The translations under genes and the position numbers were made by a program. A stretch of DNA of 64,000 bases from Ectocarpus siliculosus. Taxonomy: Eukaryota > Sar > Phaeophyceae > Ectocarpales > Ectocarpaceae. The notes beneath the pieces are model-generated. The model was not told the origin of the DNA, did no database searches, and saw only the letters and a program-made list of their open reading frames with translations. Each line of letters opens with the position of its first letter. Position 1 is the first letter of the stretch. Of the stretch, positions 43,206 to 52,700 are shown piece after piece. The DNA is taken from NCBI GenBank assembly GCA_000310025.1, contig FN649743.1, forward strand, positions 2,096,872 to 2,160,871. Direction: 5' to 3'.

Positions 43206-46200
43206 CTAGACCTTCGCCCCGCTCTTCTTGCCCACACCCGTCCCGTTCTCTCGCCCCCCCCCTTCCCCCGCCCCCACGGTGCCGTTGGAGGCGGGGTCAC
43301 CTTGAAACTGAACCTCCTTCGCCTTCTTGCGTTTCGACTTTTTCTTCTTTTTGTTGCTGCCGCTGCCGCCCGCGCCAGGCGCTCCTTCTTGACCCCGCCC
43401 CTCCTCTCCCGGCGGGCCTTGTGTTTGTCCGTCACCGGTGGCCTCCTGCTGCTGCCGCTGGCGCCGTTTTCGCTTCTTGGAGTTTTTGCTTTTTCCAGGG
43501 GCCGGCTCCGTGACGTCCCCGCACAAGCACGCCGTTACGCACGTGAACCGGGGCTCCCCCTGCAGAACCCAAACAGCAGTCATCGGGAAATACCACACAG
43601 CGCAGAAGAGTTCAACCGCCAGGGGGGTCGGTTACGGCGAGAGCCCTGGTGTCGGGGAGGAATACGATTCGCTATTTGCCGGAATAGCGGCCACTAGTAG
43701 TGCCGTGCTACCGTATATGACACAAGATAACACACCCCCTGGGCCGATTTTCAAAGCTCGATTTCTCAACAGCAGGAAGAGTCACAGCGCCGAAAACGGC
43801 GGCGTTGGAACCGTCTCGTCGAGAGGTTTTCGAAAATGTATTGTTTCGTTTATGCATCCTCTTCGTCGTGGAGTAATCGAGCTTTGAAAATCGGTCCAGG
43901 GGGTGTGTTATCTTGTGTCATATACGGTATTCTTGTGGCCCCTACACACGCTGGGCATGCCCGCTAAACAGGGAGGGTCGCTAAATCGGGCCCACCCACC
44001 ACTATAGCATTACCGCAAAATCATCGTCCCCCTAGCGTACCTTCAGCGAGTGCGTCGAGAGCAGTGGCACCGTCAGCTCCGCCCCGGAGCCCTCCGCACC
44101 GACGCCCTCCAGTGTGGGAACTCCCCACACGTGCACCCCCCCCGTGGATGTAACCGTCGCCAGGGAACCCCCCCCCGAACAGGCACGGTCTCCGCCGCCG
44201 CCGCCGTCGGCGTCGGCGTCGGCGTCGGCTCCCACGTGGCACATGTCGCGTATCCGTCCCGTAGGACACACGTCGCTAACGTCCACCTTGCCCTGCACAG
44301 CAGCCGACGAGCAACAGTAGTGGAGGTATTGTCGGTGAGGAGGAGGTTACTTCGGATGCTGAAGGCTAACTTCTTGCGCCTGCGTGTACCTCTCCCACCT
44401 CCCATCCAAAGACTGCACGTATCATACGCCGCGGGGAAGAAGCGTCTCGTGGTCGGGAGGGGGGGTGGGGGCGTACTCATTGACCACGCGTTCCCGAAAG
44501 GACGGAGAGAGCATTGTTCCCACAGGACCGATCACCGCTGGCCAATCGTTCCTTCCTACTTTGCCAAAGTTCGGGAGGGCGGGGGGGGGGGGGTGAATGC
44601 CTAGCGGTAGTCGCCTGGCAGCCCAACAACCAACTATCCAAAAACGGAGCACCACTGAGTCCATCGAGCACAAGTCCAAAGCAAGCCCCGCAACATCAAC
44701 GCGCAAGGTAAGTGCTAAAACTGGCCTACCGGTGTCCGAAAGCGTACCAATTAAAGGACCACCAGCCAACAAGCAGAGCCCGCTTACTCCCAATCAACAC
44801 CGTCCAACTGTCGACCTGTCCACCACGATAACGTCACGAGAGCTTGGCCTCAAGTTTTATCAACACCGCCCCAACTGTCGACCTTGAGAACACGACGAGA
44901 GCTTGTCCTCAAACCGACAGCACTCATCTACCAGAACGCTAGAAACCGATCGGGTTCTCGCCCCGTGAAGGGACAGGGATGGGGTTTGGGAAGATCGCGC
45001 CTGCCTCCGACCTACCAGCAGCGTTCCCCCCTCCGTCCGAAAGAAGCGGATGGTCTTGTCGTCCGCGCAGGTCGCCACCGCCACCGCCCCCTTCCCTCCC
45101 TTCCCCCCGGTGAAGCACGCCGAGTTCACGCGCGCGTCGTGCCTGCACTCCCCGACAGCCTCCGACGTCGCCGCGCTGTACACCGACACCGTGCTCCCGA
45201 CGACCACCAGGTAGCTGTGCCAACAGACAAGGGCAACCCATAACACGAAAAAACGAGAGGGCGAGGGAGGATTGATTAGGACCAAGGCGGAACGAGAGCA
45301 ACTCGGTGTGTGAGTGGTGGGCCGCTGTTGTTGCGACGGGGGCACGTTTGTTGGTCTTTTTTTGGGAGGGGAGGGTATAGGGATCGATCATCGCGAGGAG
45401 AAGATGGCACAGCAGGGGAAAAAACATAACAAGGGAGTGACCGACTCTCCCGCAACTCCACGGGCTGAGGGGAGGAGGATGGGTTGGGGAGAAGGCACAC
45501 ACGGCGACTGGTCGTTTCGGCAACGTGCCGGCGGCGACGGCTGTCTGTCTCTGCGACGGCGCCGCTGTCTGTCTGCGACGGCGCCGCGCGTGCACGAGCC
45601 GCGATGCGCCTGCTGAGTACCGAGCAGGGCAGGCCGCGCGACACCCTGACGCCAACTAGCCCACCTGGCGCGGGTTATGTTGAACGCCAGAAAGCGAGTA
45701 TTGTAGAATTGTCTGTCCCCCCAGAGGAGCATCCCTGACAGACGGGGTGGTTGGTTGGGTTTTTCGGCACTGCTGTGCCCGCGATTCCCCTTCGAAACAA
45801 AATATGAACCTCTTAGCGATAACCTGTCGGCAATAAACAAACGAATACCCCCCCCCCTCCCGCCCGGTCTTCCGTCCCTGGCTATAAGTTGGGGCGCGAG
45901 CAATAAACGACATGCACCACCGCCAACATAAAGAGGGTGAAACGGAGGCGCTTGATGGGGGAGAGGTACAACACACCGCTTCCAATTTGTGGGTCACGAG
46001 GGCAAGTTTGACGACGGTGCACATAGACATGACAAACTACCGTTGTTCCGGCGAGCGGCATGTCAGAGTGCACAAGTATCTCCCCACCCCCCCCTTAAGG
46101 ATGATGACCAGCTTCTGGTTCACATAGCCTGGGCCGGCGAAAACCCGGCATATCACTCCGTCCCGACATATTAGGGATGTGAGGTCAAAGGTCTACACGA

Positions 46201-48370
46201 CTGCGGCATGCGCTGACGTGAGTACCCCCTCACCTATCCCCAGCGGGAGACCATTTCACGAGCTCCCCCTCCCCCTGCAGGCGCTTTATGTAGGCGCAGC
46301 GACCTTCCAGCAGGTTCCACAGCCTAAGGGTCCGGTCTCGCGAGACGGAGAGGGCCATTCTACCCGAAGGGTGAATGCTGGGAACAACAGATCCGGCAGC
46401 CGAAAAAGGGTGGCAAGCACGTTAGTTCGGATGGGCGTGCCCGTTGTTTTGTGTGTTTCTCGAAGCGGCATCGACCGTGCTACCCGGCTGACCAAATGAA
46501 AATACGCCAGTCTTCGTGTATGTAGCCGAATTTGTCCTTTTGTCATGCGGGTTCATTTTGTGCAACACAACCAACCCTTGACCTCCGCTTGCTAGGCACG
46601 CCACGGTAACGACGTACCACAACAGCAGTGTTCCGGTGGGGGTTTATCCATGGGGGTGGTTGGGTGAGGAGCGTTGCTGAAGGACACGCCGTCAATACTC
46701 TTATCGAGGAAGCTTCTTTTTCGTGTGGCGAAAGACCAAAGAGTCTTGCCCCCAAGTTTAGCATGCCCTCGATCATGACCCCCAAAAAAACAAAAAACAA
46801 ACTCTTGCTTGCTTGCTTCCAGGAAATCACATGCACTCGATGATAATACGAAAAAAAACGCTCGTTGCTTGCTTCCAGGAAAATCACACCCACTCGATGA
46901 TGACAATGCTTTCTTGCTGGAAATCACCCGCACTGGATGATGACGCGTAAAAAACCCTTGTCGCTTGCTTCCAGTAAATCACACACACACACCTCAAAGA
47001 AGTGACAGCCGCCTTGTGACCCCCTAGCACGTGGAGAAGCGCCCAGTCATGCACGCGCCAGATGCAGACCGTGTGGTCCTCGCTCCCGGTGAGAAGGTGC
47101 GTCGACTTGTAGAACTCCATGCACGTGATTGTTCCTGGCATCGTCGCAGAAGTACAAAGGAGGAAGGGACTCGAGCGTGAAAAAAAACACCCCCACGATG
47201 ATTTGAGAGGCCGGCCGAGACAAGAACGGAAACGAAGCTCACGCGCATGCTGAGCAAAAACAGTTAAGCAGGAAATGTGCCGGCGGTGCACGGGAAAGCG
47301 GTAACGGCACCCAAGATATAAACGCCGCGAGGAGGAAGAGGGGGGGGGGGGGGGCGAACAAGGGGTGTGTGTGGATGTGTGTCGTGTATGCACCATTGCA
47401 ACAAGGAGCTCACTCCATGGCACATAGGTAGACTATGCTGTCAAGACAACGTCAACTGGTAGCGGTAGTTTCGTCAAGATTTCAGCAGCAGGCGGGTTGT
47501 TCAACGCATCTTCACGGCCGTATCCATACGTATTCGAACGCCTGTACATGCGTAGCTGTGCATACGTCCGGGGGAAACGAACCCTTTTTTAGGCCCGGCG
47601 CGAGACACTGGGTATGTACCCACAAAGATAGCGCCACCAACTTTTTTTGCGTGGCGTGAGTTTCGCCATCTTCCTTTCTTGCGGCAAATGCCAAGGAGTA
47701 CGGGGAACGATGCACAGCCATACCCAGGGAAAAGGGCCGACAGATGGAAGAAAGGTGCCTTCTTGCTTCTTGCCTTCCCGACCCTGTACACGGCTGTGGG
47801 CTGTGGGATCATCCGCTGTTGCTATTGCGCCGCATTTTCGTTGGTTGTTGAAGTCGGCTAGCCTCACCACCATAATTATCGTGGCGCTGGGCATGACTGC
47901 TCTACTTGCTGCACCAAGCGGGACTGCGTGCCTTCTTACGCAACAAGCTGCTGTTGTATCTGTTTACGCTGCTGCTGCTGTTGCTGCTGTGTCATGATGC
48001 ACGCACCATTGTGCTGCTGCAGCTCCCCGAGTTCGGTCCTGTCCCTCAGGTCGTAGATCCGGACTCGCTCGTCCGCTCCCCCCGTAACAAGCAGCTGCCC
48101 CGCGCGAGAGCCGGAGGTAGCGATCGCCACGGACTTCATGCAACCCACGTGGACGTTGTACCCGAAGACCAACGACAGTGGCTGCGGTGGTGTTGGTGGT
48201 TGTGATGAAGCCGCTGCTGTGGCGGAGGGAGGCGGTGAGCTATTTTTGACCCCCTTAGTGTCTGTCGTGGTGGTACCGCTGAGTGATTCTGCTCCCACTG
48301 CTGCCGACTCTGTGTTGTTGGACTCCCACCCATAGCAGAAGCCCTCGTACGTGCCCGCTACGATCCTCAT
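43206..48370 (-). CDS. PAK1IP1: WD40 protein of the MAK11/PAK1IP1 family (60S ribosome biogenesis)
   Basis: Six exons on the minus strand: 48370-48007, 47134-46993, 46377-46234, 45214-45016, 44292-44041, 43559-43206; intron phases 1, 2, 2, 0, 0; 484 aa, near-complete colinearity with the family. Start MRIVAGTYEG matches the family's M-x-(L/I)-VAG-x-YE start. WD-type segments: LLVTGGADERVRIYDL; GTITCMEFYKSTHLLTGSED ... VCIWRVHDW; SIHPSGRMALSVSRDRTLRL WNL; YLVVVGSTVSVYSA; ATCADDKTIRFF; RIRDMCHVG ... VHVWGVP. The C-terminus is Lys-rich (KKKKKSKRKK), as in family members that work in the nucleolus. Known role: assembly of pre-60S particles with Rlp24; the animal protein also binds PAK1. Lineage-specific inserts are Ser/Thr/Gln-rich in exon 1 and Ala-Asp/Gly-rich in exon 5. 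Introns hold a MITE-like element, LINE and SINE fragments and a minisatellite. Confidence 0.9.
43711..43927. mobile_element. MITE-like element with 52-bp terminal inverted repeats
   Basis: The ends 43711-43762 and 43876-43927 are inverted copies of 52 bp with one mismatch: CCGTATATGACACAAGATAA at the left outer end, ATCGAGCTTTGAAAATCGG at the right inner end. The ~113-bp centre has no coding potential. TA lies directly outside both ends (43709-43710 and 43928-43929), fitting a TA target duplication. It sits in the last intron of the PAK1IP1 gene. The near-identical arms suggest a young element. Confidence 0.85.
44453..44579 (-). mobile_element. Very short LINE 3'-end insertion with target duplication
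   Basis: 44472-44570 is the minus-strand ~100-bp 3' end of the LINE (CGTACTCATTGACCACGCGT ... CTTCCTACTTTGCCAAAG). TCGGGAGGG followed by G-rich sequence flanks it on both sides (44453 and 44571), the likely target duplication. An extreme 5' truncation, in intron 4 of PAK1IP1. Confidence 0.75.
46135..46228 (+). mobile_element. 5'-truncated SINE-like fragment with C tail
   Basis: Matches the last ~85 bp of the 14269 element: AAAACCCGGC, GGGATGTGAGGTCAAAGGTC, CGGCATGCGCTGACGTGAGT, then ACCCCCT. It ends a few bases from the exon-3 donor of PAK1IP1 on the opposite strand (intron starts at 46233). Confidence 0.7.
46455..46515 (+). repeat. Dispersed CCAAT/CRE-core repeat, copy 4 (diverged)
   Basis: GGCATCGACCGTGCTACCCG, then GCTGACCAAATGAAAATACG, then CCAGTCTTCGTG. 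One inserted A and several substitutions relative to the other copies. Lies in intron 2 of PAK1IP1. Confidence 0.75.
46805..46990 (+). repeat. Intronic minisatellite, ~50-60-bp units
   Basis: About four imperfect units of GCTTGCTTCCAGGAAATCAC, a variable CA-rich piece, CACTCGATGATGA and an A run. It lies in intron 2 of PAK1IP1 and reaches to the exon-2 donor at 46992. Confidence 0.8.
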
Positions 48371-48681
48371 TGGTGTTTCTCCAGGCAAGGGAGCTCTGCT
48401 GGTCCGTGTGGTGGTGGGTGGTGGCTGTGTTGCTGCCTTCGGAGGCGGCCCGTGTATCGAACTTGTACCTCCCTGCCCCCTGTGCTGCTTGATAAGTTCC
48501 CCCGCACATCAGCAATAGATCACGCATCATGTAACACGCGGCGGTGAAGGCAACACACATCACACTCAAGGCAAAGATGTGCATCATCCGGCCAGCAAGA
48601 GCAAGGGGAGCACCACTGCTGTACTGCACAGCAGCACCACCCTCGAGAAAAAGAGGAGCATGGACATTTTCTGCGTTCATA

Positions 48682-48692
48682 ATATATATAAG
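48682..48692 (+). promoter_or_regulatory. TATA-like element upstream of tRNA-Gln
   Basis: ATATATATAAG sits about 30 bp before the tRNA 5' end, the position where plant and yeast tRNA genes often carry an upstream TATA motif that helps place TFIIIB. A CAAGCAA word lies just before the tRNA and could be the start site. The second tRNA-Gln gene lacks a TATA motif. Confidence 0.5.
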
Positions 48693-48720
48693 CTGAACAT
48701 TTGTCCGGATATCAAGCAAT

Positions 48721-48792
48721 GACCCTATGGTGTAGTCGGTAACACTGCAGACTCTGAATCTGCCACCCTGAGTTCGAGTCTCAGTAGGGTCA
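48721..48792 (+). tRNA. tRNA-Gln (anticodon CTG)
   Basis: 72-nt cloverleaf. Acceptor stem GACCCTA pairs with TAGGGTC, discriminator A. D arm within GGTGTAGTCGGTAACAC. Anticodon stem GCAGA/TCTGC with loop CTCTGAA, giving anticodon CTG. T arm CTGAG-TTCGAGT-CTCAG. No intron. It decodes CAG, a codon abundant in this low-complexity-rich proteome. Confidence 0.95.
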
Positions 48793-48825
48793 CTTCTTTT
48801 TCCTCCGTTTTTTTTTCCGAAGGTG
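48793..48825 (+). terminator. RNA polymerase III terminator T runs
   Basis: T runs begin a few bases after the tRNA 3' end (CTTCTTTTTCC at ~48792-48802) with a longer run of nine T at ~48808-48817, enough to stop Pol III. Confidence 0.7.
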
Positions 48826-49438
48826 CTGTGACAAGATTGTCGCACACGCGCACAAGAATCACAAGAACGATATGCGTCCGGTCTCACTCAGTACACTTGA
48901 TTGCATAACATCCTATCCTTACAAATCCAACCGACGCGGATGCCTTCCGCTCTTCTTCTCCGTCCTCCAACGTTTTCATGTGCAATTTCTCGCAAATCAA
49001 CAGTCTATTTTTATTAATAAGAACAAGATAGGACGCCCCCCAGAAATAATAGGAAACCAAGGTGGTGGTAGTAGGAGGGCGAACGAAACACGAGCGGGAA
49101 AAAAGGTTGTACGGCCGTTCGCTCCAGCTCGGAAGTCGAATACCACCAAATTTATCTGGAAAGTAATGCCGCACAACGCACGAGAGAAAGTTAAATTTCC
49201 GATGGAAGGAATATAGTATATAAAGACGACGGACGACAAAGAAAGTTAAAGTTCAAAGAGAGGGAAGAAAAGGAAAGTCACTCACGCGTGAAAAAAAAGA
49301 CCGGTCGGGGTTGGTGCGGCAACCGTTTCTTTCAGAACGAGAGACACATGAACAGAGGAGAGAGAGAGATAGAACTGGAAAGTTAAACGAGGTCAGAGAT
49401 ATTCATTTAAATTCAATACAGCAACAACACTAGCAACA
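48826..49438. other. Spacer, purine-rich towards 49438
   Basis: No gene seen. 49220-49400 is strongly purine-rich (GAGAGAGAGAG, AAAGTTAAAG), which could be a leader or promoter for the small frame at 49439. Confidence 0.5.
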
Positions 49439-49702
49439 ATGGACGTCGACACATTGGCTGAACCGCCAAATGAGTCCGGGCAAACTGCCGCACCCCAAGA
49501 TAACATCAAACTAAATAAAGTTGTGCACCAACTCGTATTGACAATGCGCAGAACTCTAATCGATACCATACAGAACGGGCAGATGCTGCACTTGAGCGCA
49601 ACTACACAAAAAAGGTCCACCTCCCACATTCGTTTCTTGGCGGACAAAATGGTAATCATGATAACTCTACATGGAAGCATTGCCTCAAAAGAGAAGCAAT
49701 AA
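49439..49702 (+). CDS. Possible small protein or first exon, 87 aa
   Basis: ATG at 49439 in a good context (CAACAATGGAC), after a purine-rich leader: MDVDTLAEPPNESGQTAAPQ, then a predicted helix (NKVVHQLVLTMRRTLIDTIQ). Ends 38 bp before the stop of the convergent Sel1 gene. An ATG|GTAATC donor at ~49651 could make it an exon. No family recognised. Confidence 0.3.
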   Translation: MDVDTLAEPPNESGQTAAPQDNIKLNKVVHQLVLTMRRTLIDTIQNGQMLHLSATTQKRSTSHIRFLADKMVIMITLHGSIASKEKQ

Positions 49703-49739
49703 TATAAAAGATTCGGAGCTAAAAACACGGGGAGTTAGT

Positions 49740-52700
49740 TCAACAAGCGTGCCGCTTTTCCCCTCGATCCGCCATAAGATGATCTATTCTCTCTCGCAGC
49801 CTCAAGCGGTGAACTTCTCGCATGGCCTCGGGATGTCCAAGCTCCGCCGCACGCTGGAACATCTGCAAGGCCAGTGGCCGATTCCCCCACAACGGCCGCT
49901 GGCCTACTCCTCCCGTCGAACCCGAGGCTACAGCAAGATCCCCGTCGTCGCCACCGTTTGCTCCGAAAAGGCCACCGCCAGCGGGCGGCGAACAGCGAGG
50001 GGGGGTTGCGGTGGCGGGGCATCCTGCCCCCGCCATGGACGTCAAGAACCCTGAAGATGGTCGGAGAGGTAGCTGCTGCTGTTCCTGGAACATCGGAAGC
50101 CCGGCCGCCGACGCTATCGCCGACAAGGGGTCGCCCCGTTCCAGAAGAAGGGCGGCGTTGAAAGCTCCGTCGGCTGATCTGCAGGGGCGTTGGGGTATTG
50201 AATAGGGCACCGCCGTAAGGGTTGCTTTTATGTACAGTAGTACAGGACGATGTTGGTGTGGGGGGGAGTTAAGGTGGCCTAGATGTATGAAACCGTTCTT
50301 CGGCATCGAGCACGTAGCTCCAACGAGAACAAACGGTTCGCGTCGGGGGGGGGGGGGGGGGACCCGCAGCCACGATCCAGATGCAGTCAAGATGTAGGTG
50401 GCAATAAATAGAGCATCTTGTTGAGTCTTATGGAGAAAGGCGGTTAAATCAGCTAATAATTTTCTGGCAAAGGACCAAACTTGCCCCTGTGCTCGTTTGT
50501 CGATGTGGTCGACATCCATCATGAAGGAATTCTTAGCCCGAATGGTTTGTGCTTTCTTGCGAGTATCAAGAAAACATTAACTACAGACAACGCCCCCCAT
50601 CTTGTTATTAGCACGAAAGGCTACAAGCGGGCAGCAAACCACTATTGGGGCACATTCGACGATTTATCTTCGCTCCATATCCATCCTCCCTGACCTGCTT
50701 GTAAATCTTCCATTTTTTCGTCGCACGGACTACTCGTTCGCTGCCTTTAACACTACCAACAACACGCCGACGATCTGGAGGCTAGATGTTCATCTTGCCC
50801 GTTGCTTGCATGGCAGGCTCCGTGGTTGTCCTCCCCGGTTTTCTGTGTTACAGCGTCACCAGGTTCAAGAGTATCGCTCTCTATTCGCGTTTCCATCGCA
50901 TTCGCTATTACCCTGTTTCTCTAACGTTGAATTTTTTATGTGTCCAAAGCGCATTAATTTCTCACCCCAGAGTTGCGGCCTTCTGATACCAGAAGTTCGC
51001 AACCTCCAAGTTCCTCGGGACCCCGCGCCCCAGCTCGTGCATCAGCCCTGCAGCGTTGGCGGAGGTTGCCTCTCCCGCATGAGCGGCACGAACGTAGTAG
51101 CGCAAGGCCGCGCCGTAGTCACGCAGACAGCCGGTCCCCGTGTAGAGCATGTCGCCCACACATGCGGCTGTTACAAAGGGACACAAATCCGGGGGGTTGG
51201 GCAATGGGCTACATTGTTTACTTTTTGGTACCGAAGGAGGGTACAGCGAGAGCCTCCGTGCCCCCCAAAAGCCAGATTTTCGTGTCACGCAAAGCGTACC
51301 TTAAACTCCCCTCATTAAAGTAAAGCGTGGTCCAACGTTTCTCCTAGGTTCGAACAAGCAACACAACAAAGTATTGTGAGTACCCCGTCCGTCCCCCCCT
51401 TGTCTCTTCCTCCTCTGTCCTGCCTGCCTGCTCCTCCTGCTATTCCCCACTGTTGTTGTCCTCGTCCTTGCCTGCCGTGGGATGGACCACCTCGCCGTCG
51501 GCAGCGGCCAAGAAGTTCTCGAAAGAGGCCACCGGTTCGAGCGGTATCCCCAACCCTTGCTGGTAGAGCCGCCCGAGCTGGTAGGAGGCGTCGCCGATGC
51601 CGCTGTCCGCAGCACGCCTGAATAGGTCTGCGGCCTCCCGCAGCTGCGCCGTGCTTTCACGCCAGGCCTGGAAGAGCCATAATCCAATCAGAAGAGCAGG
51701 TACGACATATAGAAAACGACGAACATGTCTCGAGTGGGCTGAGGTTGGAGGAGTACCCCGACAGGAACATGTGTGAGCGGCCATGCCTGTTCAGGAGTTC
51801 TCCTGCAGTCGCCCGGTACTCCGCGCGTTCGGTACAAGTTGTACCACAGCTCCCTGACTCGCTTATCCCTAGCACGACTAGCGTAAGCTCAGTACATACA
51901 TGTGGTGGCGGCGAGCGGGGATGTGTGTCATGGTACTGCTGTACCTTGCTTGAAGCTTGGGAGGACAGCCCGGCGGGTTTCATTATCCCCCTCGAAGGGT
52001 CTTCGAACTGTAGCCCGGTGCCGGCGACGCCGGCGGAAAGGTTGCGCTGGTCCAGTCCCGGGGGGGCTTGGCGGGCGGCGGCGGCAAGCGCATGGAGAGC
52101 ATCTCTGGCCAGCAGATACGCGAGGCTGTTGGTGGCGGATATGCTGGTGGTACGGGGTAAAAGAAGAGGGGAGACGAAGAAAATCAAACACGGGCGTTAT
52201 TGGACGTTTTCTGCATGTCTAAAGTATGACGGCATTGTAGAGGTGGCTACAAATGGCACCTCTTTTCTGAGCGGATAGACAACGGAGTCTTGCGAATTTT
52301 CGATCAACCGTGGTGCCGGGCTTTCGTCTGCGAAGTTTGTGGCTGTAGATGACGAGCGCCGTGTAACGCGCTCGATCGTAGCAGGCGTATAGGGCAGGAG
52401 GTGAAAGTTGTTCGTACTCTTGTTCTACATAGCCAACTTGCAACAATACACAAGATCAAGCAGAGCGAGCATGAGGCCTTTGACTTCCCTGTCTACAATA
52501 AATCACACCGTGTACATCACCGTGTTTCTCCTCAGACGACATCCGTTCGTGGGGAACCCCGATGTCTGGGAAGCTTAATAGTGCTTCGTTTTCAACAGCT
52601 TTGTCTTGTTCTCATTGCTCCCGTACTCCTCGAACTTTACCCAATCAACCGCGCAAAACACAGCGCCATGGTCTGCACACCACAACCCCCATGCCAGACG

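Noticed and set aside
48255-48887. Minus-strand frame with hydrophobic segments upstream of PAK1IP1 (MNAENVHAPLFLEGG...)
   Set aside because: It overlaps the tRNA gene and the PAK1IP1 start region in another frame; no family features. Probably leader sequence.
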